DNA of 8,591 bases from Alphaproteobacteria bacterium (GTDB lineage: Bacteria; Pseudomonadota; Alphaproteobacteria; Rhizobiales; Aestuariivirgaceae), in NCBI GenBank assembly GCA_026400595.1, contig JAPLOT010000263.1:1-8591 (forward strand). The letters are read 5' to 3'. Each line of letters starts with the position of its first letter. The first letter of the stretch is position 1. The position numbers and the translations under genes are program-made. This document shows, one piece after another, positions 1 through 5,554 of this stretch. The notes beneath the pieces are model-generated. The model was not told the DNA's origin, searched no databases, and was given only the letters and a program-made list of their open reading frames with translations.

Positions 1-288
1 GCCTATCTCTCGGCGCTGGAACATGGCAAGCGCGGGCGCCCCAGCTGGCATCTGATCCAGCGCATCATCGCCCATTTCAACATCATCTGGGACGAGGCCG
101 AGGAGGTGGTGCATCTGGCGCGCATCTCGCATCCGCGCATCGCCATCGACACCGCCGGCCTGTCGCCGCGGGCCACCGAGCTGGCCAACCGGCTCGCTGC
201 CGAGATCGGGAAGCTCGATCAGGCGACGTTGGAAGACATCATGGCGCTGGTCGACCGCAAGCGCGCGAAATCATCCGTCAAAGGATGA
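1..288 (+). CDS. XRE-family helix-turn-helix regulator, C-terminal part (5' end outside window)
   Basis: This frame is open from the first base and ends at TGA 286-288, giving 95 residues of a protein that starts upstream of the window. The visible N-terminal part reads AYLSALEHGKRGRPSWHLIQ, which matches the end of a Cro/C1 (XRE) helix-turn-helix: recognition helix, then the S-x-LE-x-G-KR-x-P-S turn that is common in the family. The segment after it (FNIIWDEAEE, then LARISHPR and DTAGLSP) resembles conserved alphaproteobacterial HTH proteins. The rest looks helical and the tail is basic. DNA binding is therefore likely, but its target and any ligand cannot be read here. It faces hslU tail-to-tail and their coding regions overlap by 11 bp (278-288), so nothing suggests co-transcription. 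The family call is fairly firm; the function is unknown. Confidence 0.75.
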   Translation, partial: AYLSALEHGKRGRPSWHLIQRIIAHFNIIWDEAEEVVHLARISHPRIAIDTAGLSPRATELANRLAAEIGKLDQATLEDIMALVDRKRAKSSVKG

Positions 289-1582
289 ATTTCGAGAGAT
301 CGGCGTTGCGCGCCAGATCACCGACCCGCTGCTCGACATAGGCGTTGTCGACGGTCACGGTCTCGCCCGACCGGTCGGTGGCGGCGTAGCTCACCTCGTC
401 GAGCACCCGCTCCATCACCGTCTGCAGGCGGCGCGCCCCGATGTTCTCGATGCTGGCATTGGTCTCGGCGGCGATCGCCGCGATGGCGGCGATTCCGTCG
501 GGCGTGAAATCGAGGGTGACGCCTTCGGTGGCGAGCAGGGCCGTGTACTGCTTGAGCAGGCTTGCCTCCGGCTCGGTGAGGATGCGCTCGAAATCGGAAC
601 GGCCCAGGGCCTTCAGCTCGACCCGGATCGGCAAGCGGCCCTGCAGCTCAGGCAGGAGGTCGGACGGCTTGGCGATGTGAAAAGCACCCGAGGCGATGAA
701 GAGGATATGGTCGGTCTTCACGGCCCCATGCTTTGTCGACACCGTGGTGCCCTCGATCAGCGGCAGCAGGTCGCGCTGCACGCCTTCGCGGCTGACATCG
801 GCTCCCTGGCGCTCGGAGCGTGCGCAGATCTTGTCGACCTCGTCGAGGAAGACGATGCCGTTGTTCTCCACCGCATCGATGGCCTCCTGCACGATCTGCT
901 CCTGGTCCAGGAGCTTGTCGGATTCCTCCGCGACCAGCACCTCGTGGCTTGCCTTGACTGTCATGCGCCGCGTCTTGGTGCGGCCTCCGAAGGCCTTGCC
1001 CAGCATGTCGGAGAGATTGATCACGCTGCCGCTGTTGCCGGGCATGCCGGGAATGTCGAAACTCGGCATGCCGCCCGTATCGGCCACCTGGATCTCGATC
1101 TCCTTGGCGTCGAGTTCGCCGCTACGCAGTTTCTTCCGGAAGGCCTCGCGGGTGGACTCCGACGCATTGGCGCCGACCAGCGCTTCGATGACGCGAGCTT
1201 CGGCATTGAGCTGGGCCTGGGCCTCGACGCCCTTGCGCTTGGCCCCCTTGACCATGGCAATGCCGGCTTCGACCAGGTCGCGGATGATCTGGTCGACGTC
1301 GCGGCCGACATAGCCCACCTCGGTGAACTTGGTCGCTTCCACCTTGATGAAGGGCGCATTGGCAAGCTTGGCCAGGCGGCGCGCGATCTCGGTCTTGCCC
1401 ACGCCGGTGGGTCCGATCATCAGGATGTTCTTCGGCATTACCTCGTCGCGCATGGTGCCGGTCAGCTGCTTGCGCCGCCAGCGATTGCGCAGGGCGATGG
1501 CGACGGCACGCTTGGCCTCGGTCTGGCCGACGATGTGACGGTCGAGTTCCGAGACGATCTCGCGGGGAGAAAAGTCGGTCAT
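278..1582 (-). CDS. hslU: HslU, ATPase/unfoldase subunit of the HslVU protease
   Basis: HslU (ClpY) is a hexameric AAA+ unfoldase that feeds substrates into the HslV peptidase in the cytoplasm. The 434-residue protein has full family length. It shows Walker A GPTGVGKT at residues 57-64, the pore loop GYVGRD at 90-95, the variable I-domain at about 110-240, Walker B IVFLDEVDK at 243-251, and a sensor-2 type GARRLQ at 382-387. It ends in DLSKFIL, like the C-terminal tail that docks into HslV in characterised HslU proteins. The ATG at 1582-1580 overlaps the stop of the upstream acetyltransferase as ATGA, which suggests translational coupling. I see no strong Shine-Dalgarno of its own. In most bacteria hslU directly follows hslV; here two genes lie between them. 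The 3' end overlaps the regulator gene on the other strand by 11 bp. Nothing looks broken. Confidence 0.98.
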   Translation of the reverse strand: MTDFSPREIVSELDRHIVGQTEAKRAVAIALRNRWRRKQLTGTMRDEVMPKNILMIGPTGVGKTEIARRLAKLANAPFIKVEATKFTEVGYVGRDVDQIIRDLVEAGIAMVKGAKRKGVEAQAQLNAEARVIEALVGANASESTREAFRKKLRSGELDAKEIEIQVADTGGMPSFDIPGMPGNSGSVINLSDMLGKAFGGRTKTRRMTVKASHEVLVAEESDKLLDQEQIVQEAIDAVENNGIVFLDEVDKICARSERQGADVSREGVQRDLLPLIEGTTVSTKHGAVKTDHILFIASGAFHIAKPSDLLPELQGRLPIRVELKALGRSDFERILTEPEASLLKQYTALLATEGVTLDFTPDGIAAIAAIAAETNASIENIGARRLQTVMERVLDEVSYAATDRSGETVTVDNAYVEQRVGDLARNADLSKFIL

Positions 1583-2121
1583 GGCGGTGATCCACTGTCC
1601 TTGAGCGCATGTTGCATGATGAGCACGTCGTCGTAGCGGCCCTTAAGCCGCGGCACGGCGACGAAGCCCGCCTTTTCATAGGCCCGCACCGCGCGGAGGT
1701 TTCGCGGGTCGGGATCGATGATGATCGTGTCGTGGCCCTGTTCCCGCAGCAGTCGGACGAATGCACCCAAGGCCAGGCTGCCGTATCCCTTCGACAGCGA
1801 GGCCTCGTCGCCAATCGACAGGTCGACGCCCACCGTGTTGCCGGGAAACTCCATCAGCCAAGGATTGTCGCGCGACCATTCCTCGGTCTGGTGCGGGCCC
1901 AGCAACCAGTACTGGATGTAGCCGGCCGCTGCACCGTCGACCGAGAAGATGAAGGGCCGGGCGTGCGGATCGCGGCCTTCGACCATATCGAGGATGTAGC
2001 CGAACTCGGCGGCGGGATCGCCCCACCATTGGCGCCAGTGCGGCCGGTCCAGCCAAGCGCGGAGCAGATCGTAGTGCCGTTCGCTGACGGGCTCGAAGGA
2101 GATGCGGGGATCGGCGGTCAT
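1579..2121 (-). CDS. GNAT acetyltransferase, AAC(6')/Acetyltransf_8-like
   Basis: A 180-residue GNAT-fold N-acetyltransferase. Near the N-terminus it has the tryptophan-rich HWRQWWGDP (residues 28-36), then a beta strand with AAGYIQYW (65-72). The acetyl-CoA-binding region spans about 99-118 with SLSKGYGS, where the family's Q/R-x-x-G-x-G loop sits. The C-terminal motif DPDPRNLRAVRAYEKAGF (136-153) is the signature shared with aminoglycoside 6'-acetyltransferases such as AAC(6')-Ib and with siderophore acyltransferases. The substrate cannot be inferred: such chromosomal homologues need not confer drug resistance. Translation probably starts at ATG 2121-2119, with AGGG six bases upstream. It lies 16 bp downstream of the membrane-protein gene and overlaps hslU by four bases (ATGA), so it is expressed within the hslV-hslU unit. 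The fold is secure, the substrate unknown. Confidence 0.88.
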   Translation of the reverse strand: MTADPRISFEPVSERHYDLLRAWLDRPHWRQWWGDPAAEFGYILDMVEGRDPHARPFIFSVDGAAAGYIQYWLLGPHQTEEWSRDNPWLMEFPGNTVGVDLSIGDEASLSKGYGSLALGAFVRLLREQGHDTIIIDPDPRNLRAVRAYEKAGFVAVPRLKGRYDDVLIMQHALKDSGSPP

Positions 2122-2137
2122 CGCAGGCCCTGTCCGC

Positions 2138-3184
2138 TCACGCCACGACCGGCACGCGCTGCCGAACAGTATCAGGCAGCAGTCCGACGAAGGACCGCCG
2201 CAGCGGACGCCACGCTGCCGACAGCAGGAGCACCACCGCCCCGACGGCCAGCGTCGACATGGCGAGCGAGGAGGACTGCAGCCCCGCTGCAGCGATCAGC
2301 GTTCCAGCCGCATAGGCGAGATAGGTCAGCGAGGAAACCAGGATGGCGCGGCGGTCAACCACCAGGGCCACCGCGGCGAGCAGCAGGAAGATGCCGATGA
2401 CCAGTGCTGCCTGCGTCGTGGAGCTTTCTCCGCCGCCGGAAATGGTGGTGAGGATCGGATGCACGATGATGGGTGCAGCCAGCAGGTGGAGCCAGAAGGC
2501 AATGTCGGTGCGCCGCGTCTGGCGCTTGAGGTCGGATGCGTCGAACCACATGGCCAGGGCGAAGATCGCAAGGCCGAGCGGCAAGAAGACGGGAAGCGGA
2601 TGGGTCTGCAGAAGGTCGGGCGCTGCCCTTGTCAGCAAGGCCAGCACGATCACAGCAAGGGCGCCGACGCCGGCGGCCACCGTGATCGGCACGTGGAAAC
2701 GGATCCAGTGCAACCAGGCGGCCAGCGCGGCTGCCACGCCGGCCAGCATCATCGGCAGAGGCTCGATGCCGATGTCGAAGGGCGATCGCAATCCGCCATC
2801 GAGCAGGGCGGGCACGGCGGCAAAGATCGAGGCAACGAAGGCCAGCAGCAGCACGATGCTGGGCAGCGCCATGCGCCGGATTCTCGTGAAGAACTCGGCG
2901 AGGCCCCAGGCCGCGGCGGCCACCGCCAGCGACGCAAGTGCACCGCCCAGGCTGGAGAGAAGGTATCCCAGCGCCCCCAGAAACATCACCAGCCCGATGG
3001 TCACGAAGATGTCGTTGAACCCGGTAACCAGACGCAGCCGTTCGTCATCCGGATCGGCGTGGGGATCTGCCTGCTGGCCGGGCAGGAGATAGGGCGTCAG
3101 CCGGTCTGCCGTGGCCCGGTCGATGGCTCCGGCGGCGATGGCCGCCTCGAGGCCCGCGGTGACCTGCTTGGCATCGCCCGGCAT
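2138..3184 (-). CDS. Multi-pass membrane protein, DUF2157-like
   Basis: A protein of about 348 residues with a short soluble N-terminal segment (about 1-55) followed by roughly ten hydrophobic spans. Counted from the GTG start, these lie near residues 58-80, 83-100, 107-129, 144-160, 166-187, 197-214, 228-247, 258-277, 281-302 and 308-326. It should sit in the inner membrane. The N-terminal helix AAIAAGAIDRATADRL resembles the start of the DUF2157 family, whose function is unknown; I see no catalytic motif. Two starts are possible: ATG 3184-3182, which shares one base with the hslV stop (TGATG), or the preceding GTG 3187-3185 (GTGA overlap). I prefer the ATG. Either way translation is coupled to hslV. 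The gene sits between hslV and the acetyltransferase gene, so it is co-expressed with a cytoplasmic protease for reasons not visible here. Confidence 0.85.
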   Translation of the reverse strand: MPGDAKQVTAGLEAAIAAGAIDRATADRLTPYLLPGQQADPHADPDDERLRLVTGFNDIFVTIGLVMFLGALGYLLSSLGGALASLAVAAAAWGLAEFFTRIRRMALPSIVLLLAFVASIFAAVPALLDGGLRSPFDIGIEPLPMMLAGVAAALAAWLHWIRFHVPITVAAGVGALAVIVLALLTRAAPDLLQTHPLPVFLPLGLAIFALAMWFDASDLKRQTRRTDIAFWLHLLAAPIIVHPILTTISGGGESSTTQAALVIGIFLLLAAVALVVDRRAILVSSLTYLAYAAGTLIAAAGLQSSSLAMSTLAVGAVVLLLSAAWRPLRRSFVGLLPDTVRQRVPVVA

Positions 3185-3732
3185 CACGCGTCCAGGCTTT
3201 CGACCGTGATGTTGGAATTGGTGTAGACGCAGATCTCGGCGGCGATCGCCATGGCCTTGCGGGCAATCGCCTCGGCGTCCATGTCGGTATCGATCAGCGC
3301 GCGGGCCGCCGCGAGGGCATAGTTGCCGCCCGAACCGATTGCAATGACGCCGCGCTCGGGTTCCAGCACGTCGCCGGTGCCGGTCAGCACCAGGCTGACG
3401 CTGCGGTCGGCCACGATCATCATCGCCTCGAGGCGGCGCAGATAGCGGTCGGTGCGCCAGTCCTTGGCCATGTCGACGCAGGCCCGGGTCAGCTGCTGCG
3501 GATATTGCTCGAGCTTTGCCTCGAGGCGCTCGAAGAGCGTCATGGCATCGGCAGTGGCGCCGGCGAAGCCTGCGATGACGTGGCCGCCCGATCCCAATGG
3601 CCGGACCTTGCGCGCATTGCCCTTGATCACCGTCTGGCCGAGGCTCACCTGGCCGTCACCTGCGATCACCACCTTGCCGCCCTTGCGGACGGTGAGGATC
3701 GTCGTCCCATGCCACTGTACGGGCTCTGCCAT
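3184..3732 (-). CDS. hslV: HslV, threonine peptidase subunit of the HslVU protease
   Basis: HslV (ClpQ) forms the double-hexameric proteolytic chamber that works with HslU, using an N-terminal threonine as nucleophile like proteasome beta subunits. The 182-residue product reads MAEPVQWHGTTILTVRKGG at the N-terminus. Aligned with E. coli HslV, whose mature protein begins at Thr after Met removal, the nucleophile is Thr10. Asp26 (AGDGQ) and Lys42 (ARKVR) fill the positions of the catalytic Asp17 and Lys33. GFAGATADA, GSGGNYALAAARAL and the CVYTN segment are also family-typical. Residues 1-9 would thus be a propeptide removed by self-processing, as known or proposed for some other HslV proteins ending in H-G before the Thr. 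No other start codon lies between, and AGGA sits eight bases before the ATG. It is the first gene of its operon. Confidence 0.98.
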   Translation of the reverse strand: MAEPVQWHGTTILTVRKGGKVVIAGDGQVSLGQTVIKGNARKVRPLGSGGHVIAGFAGATADAMTLFERLEAKLEQYPQQLTRACVDMAKDWRTDRYLRRLEAMMIVADRSVSLVLTGTGDVLEPERGVIAIGSGGNYALAAARALIDTDMDAEAIARKAMAIAAEICVYTNSNITVESLDA

Positions 3733-3760
3733 GGCTCATTTCCTGTTCCGTTAACGCTTC

Positions 3761-3791
3761 ATGTAGGCCTTGGCCTGCAGAAAGAAAAGCC
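3761..3791 (-). promoter_or_regulatory. Weak candidate hslV promoter (heat-shock-like)
   Basis: Read on the minus strand, GGCTTTTC (3791-3784) is followed after 16 bases by CCTACATG (3767-3760). The spacing fits, and CCTACAT resembles the CYTATNT-like -10 of alphaproteobacterial RpoH promoters, but the -35 lacks the expected CTTG. A start near 3754 would leave a leader of about 20 bases before the hslV ATG. hslVU is classically heat-shock induced, which makes this worth listing, but the match is poor. Confidence 0.2.
3765..3776. repeat. Short palindrome AGGCC-TT-GGCCT
   Basis: A perfect 5-bp inverted repeat around a TT centre. The two-base spacer is too short for an RNA hairpin of this size, so if functional it would more likely be a dimeric protein-binding site. 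It overlaps the candidate hslV -10 box. Such a short palindrome can occur by chance in GC-rich DNA. Confidence 0.3.
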
Positions 3792-3795
3792 ACCC

Positions 3796-3825
3796 TTGGC
3801 CATTTCCCGGCGCTTCTGCTAAAGG
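3796..3825 (+). promoter_or_regulatory. Weak candidate hisB promoter
   Basis: TTGGCC at 3796-3801 and TAAAGG at 3820-3825 are separated by 18 bases and loosely resemble sigma-70 -35 and -10 boxes in the plus direction. Transcription would begin near 3832, about 25 bases before the hisB ATG. The boxes are degenerate and partly overlap the inverted repeat at 3805-3832, so this is only a best guess. Confidence 0.22.
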
Positions 3826-3832
3826 GCCGGGA
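3805..3832. repeat. Imperfect inverted repeat upstream of hisB
   Basis: TCCCGGC (3805-3811) pairs with GCCGGGA (3826-3832). Inside, CTT (3813-3815) pairs with AAG (3822-3824) across one G-G mismatch, leaving a six-base loop CTGCTA. No T-run follows on either strand, so it is not a standard intrinsic terminator. GCCGGG recurs at 3835-3840 and could pair with the same left arm instead. It might be an operator overlapping the hisB promoter or a leader-RNA stem. The pairing is visible in the sequence; its role is inference. Confidence 0.45.
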
Positions 3833-3844
3833 CCGCCGGGCAGC

Positions 3845-3850
3845 GGAGGG
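3845..3850 (+). promoter_or_regulatory. Shine-Dalgarno site fixing the hisB start
   Basis: GGAGGG lies six bases before ATG 3857. This near-ideal site selects that ATG over an in-frame TTG at 3770, which would add 29 residues unlike any IGPD N-terminus. Confidence 0.85.
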
Positions 3851-3856
3851 AGTTCC

Positions 3857-4450
3857 ATGCGTAAAGCCAGTGTCGACCGCAAGACCACCGAAACGGATGT
3901 GACGGCCACCGTCGACCTCGACGGCAATGGCGTCTTCGATGTTTCGACCGGGGTCGGATTCCTCGACCACATGCTGGAGCAGCTGTCGCGCCATTCGCTG
4001 ATCGACATCAGCCTCAAGGCCAAGGGCGACGTCCATATCGACTTTCATCACACCACGGAGGATTCCGGCATTGCGCTGGGCCAGGCCGTGGCCCGTGCGC
4101 TGGGCGACCGCAAGGGTATCCGCCGCTACGCCAGCCTGCACCTGCCCATGGATGAGGCGCTGACCCGGGCGGCCATCGATGTCTCGGGCCGACCCTATCT
4201 GATCTGGAAGGTTGCCTTCAACCGCCCCAAGATCGGCGACTTCGACACCGAGCTGGTGCGCGAGTGGTTCCAGGCCTTCGCCATGAATGCGGGCGTCACG
4301 CTGCATGTCGAAACGCTCTACGGCGACAACAACCATCACATCGCGGAGTCCTGCTTCAAGGCGCTGGCGCGCTGCCTGCGCGAGGCCATCGCGATCGATC
4401 CGCGCCAGAAGGACCGCATTCCCTCGACCAAGGGATCGCTGCAGGGCTGA
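3857..4450 (+). CDS. hisB: Imidazoleglycerol-phosphate dehydratase (monofunctional HisB)
   Basis: HisB removes water from imidazole glycerol phosphate to give imidazole acetol phosphate in histidine synthesis, using bound manganese. The 197-residue length fits the monofunctional IGPD; there is no N-terminal histidinol-phosphatase domain as in enterobacterial HisB. Metal-ligand motifs are intact: FLDHML (His38), DFHHTTED (His64-His65) and GDNNHHIAES (His160-His161). The family's C-terminal PSTKGSL occurs at 189-195. The N-terminal MRKASVDRKT is typical and follows a strong Shine-Dalgarno. It opens the plus-strand operon, and its stop shares one base with the start of the DUF2628 gene (TGATG). 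HisB uses the product of the HisH-HisF synthase encoded just downstream. Regulation may act in the 124-bp region before it; I see no attenuator peptide with histidine codons. Confidence 0.98.
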   Translation: MRKASVDRKTTETDVTATVDLDGNGVFDVSTGVGFLDHMLEQLSRHSLIDISLKAKGDVHIDFHHTTEDSGIALGQAVARALGDRKGIRRYASLHLPMDEALTRAAIDVSGRPYLIWKVAFNRPKIGDFDTELVREWFQAFAMNAGVTLHVETLYGDNNHHIAESCFKALARCLREAIAIDPRQKDRIPSTKGSLQG

Positions 4451-4899
4451 TGGCGATCTATACCATATTCCGCAAGGCCGGCGCGCCGCGCGAGGCGGCC
4501 GTTTTCGTGAAGGAGGGATTCTCCATCGCGGCATTTGTGCTGACCTTCGTCTGGGCTCTGTGGAATCGCATGTGGGTTGTGGCCGCCGTGATCCTGGCGG
4601 TGACGGCAGCCGTTGCCGTTGCAGGATCGCTGAGCGCGGCAAATGAGGTGGTGGTAACCACCGTCAACGCGGGCCTCGCCCTGATCTTCGGCTTCGAGGC
4701 GCAGAGCTTGCGGGCCTGGTCGCTGCGCCGTTCGGGCTTTGTGGATGATGGGCTTGTAGAGGCCTCGAGTCGCGAGGAAGCGGAGATGAAGTATTTCGCG
4801 GCAGCATTGCCGGCCGAGCGCGTTGTTCCCCGGGCGGCGCCAGTCCGCAGCCATGGCAGCAGCCAGAGCGATCCGCTGGGCCTCTTCGGGAACGTGTGA
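4450..4899 (+). CDS. DUF2628-family small membrane protein
   Basis: A 149-residue protein of unknown function. The N-terminus (MAIYTIFRKA) is soluble and is followed by FVKEGFSIAAFVLTFVWALW and NRMW. That order of a K-E-G-F-S lead-in, an aromatic helix and a W-x-x-x-x-R/H-x-W turn is characteristic of DUF2628. Hydrophobic spans lie at about 23-39, 41-60 and 69-84. A soluble tail of about 65 residues contains FEAQSLRAWSLRRSGF, with charged and small residues after it, and ends DPLGLFGNV. It starts at ATG 4450, sharing one base with the hisB stop, and ends four bases before hisH, so it is locked into the his operon. No known histidine enzyme has this form. An accessory membrane role is possible but unproven. 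The family call comes from motif memory and is fairly confident. Confidence 0.85.
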   Translation: MAIYTIFRKAGAPREAAVFVKEGFSIAAFVLTFVWALWNRMWVVAAVILAVTAAVAVAGSLSAANEVVVTTVNAGLALIFGFEAQSLRAWSLRRSGFVDDGLVEASSREEAEMKYFAAALPAERVVPRAAPVRSHGSSQSDPLGLFGNV

Positions 4900-4903
4900 C
4901 CCG

Positions 4904-5554
4904 ATGAGCGTCGCCATCATCGACTACGGCTCCGGCAATCTGCATTCCGCCGCCAAGGCCTTCGAACGCGCGGCCCGGGACTTAGGCCTCGCTGCAAGAA
5001 TCGACGTGACCGCGGATCCGGAAGTGGTTCGCCGCGCCTCGCGCATCGTGCTGCCCGGGGTCGGCGCCTTCAAGGATTGCCGCGATGGTCTGAAGGCTGT
5101 GCCCGGAATGTGGGAGACGCTGGTGGAGCAGGTTCATAGCCGGGGCAAGCCGTTCCTCGGCATCTGCGTCGGCATGCAACTGATGGCGACGCGCGGCCTG
5201 GAGCACGAGGTGACCGAAGGCTTCGGCTGGATCCCCGGCGACGTGACACCGATCGAACCGCGCGATGCCAGCTACAAGATTCCGCACATGGGATGGAACA
5301 CGCTGGACCTCGTCCGGCCGCATGCGCTGCTTGAAGGCATCGCCCTGGGACCGCAAGGGCTGCACGCCTATTTCGTGCATTCCTTCCATCTTGTCTGCGA
5401 TCAAGCTGACGATGTGATTGCCACCACCGATCACGGTTGCACCATTACCGCCATCGTGGGCCGTGACAATGTCGCAGGCACGCAGTTCCATCCGGAAAAG
5501 AGCCAGACGCTGGGCCTTGCGCTGATCGCCAATTTCCTCGGGTGGTCGCCATGA
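4904..5554 (+). CDS. hisH: Imidazole glycerol phosphate synthase, glutamine amidotransferase subunit HisH
   Basis: HisH hydrolyses glutamine and channels ammonia to HisF, together forming IGP and AICAR from PRFAR. The 216-residue class I glutamine amidotransferase starts with the typical VAIIDYGSGNLHS. It has the PGVGAF oxyanion-strand loop at 51-56, nucleophile Cys88 in GICVGMQLM, and the His196/Glu198 pair in TQFHPEKSQ, so the catalytic triad is complete. YFVHSFH at 156-162 is also family-typical. The reading frame stays open upstream to 4823, but residues before ATG 4904 lie inside the DUF2628 gene and do not match HisH. The start is four bases after that gene's stop. The 3' end overlaps hisA as ATGA (5551-5554). 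Partner hisF lies one gene downstream. Confidence 0.98.
   Translation: MSVAIIDYGSGNLHSAAKAFERAARDLGLAARIDVTADPEVVRRASRIVLPGVGAFKDCRDGLKAVPGMWETLVEQVHSRGKPFLGICVGMQLMATRGLEHEVTEGFGWIPGDVTPIEPRDASYKIPHMGWNTLDLVRPHALLEGIALGPQGLHAYFVHSFHLVCDQADDVIATTDHGCTITAIVGRDNVAGTQFHPEKSQTLGLALIANFLGWSP

Larger units (their letters stand above)
3733..3856. promoter_or_regulatory. Divergent intergenic region between hslV and hisB
   Basis: This 124-bp stretch is the only sizeable non-coding DNA in the window and separates two divergent operons, so both promoters should lie here or just inside the flanking genes. It holds the hslV and hisB ribosome binding sites, two inverted repeats, and weak promoter-like boxes in both directions. 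Promoter content is inferred from layout; no box is a convincing consensus match. Confidence 0.7.

Noticed and set aside
677..1636. Long open frame (319 codons) on the plus strand opposite hslU
   Set aside because: It is a shadow of hslU codon usage in GC-rich DNA. Its translation is low-complexity and matches no family, whereas hslU on the other strand is intact.
1579..2121. Mobile aminoglycoside-resistance gene
   Set aside because: There is no integron, attC site, insertion sequence or compositional shift. The gene is coupled to hslU in a housekeeping operon, so motif similarity alone does not support a resistance role.
2102..3226. Plus-strand open frame of 374 codons opposite the membrane-protein gene
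   Set aside because: Its translation is dominated by G, Q, H, R and E with no fold-like pattern, as expected for the antisense of a hydrophobic protein. The minus strand gives clear membrane spans and coupled starts.
3805..3832. Intrinsic terminator between hslV and hisB
   Set aside because: The stem is not followed by a T-run on either strand, and the flanking genes diverge, so no transcript is expected to end there.
3770..3856. Extended hisB start at TTG 3770
   Set aside because: The extra residues do not resemble IGPD, and an ideal GGAGGG site precedes ATG 3857.
4823..4903. Extended hisH start inside the DUF2628 gene
   Set aside because: The conserved HisH N-terminus begins at ATG 4904. 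The upstream part is out-of-frame DUF2628 coding sequence.
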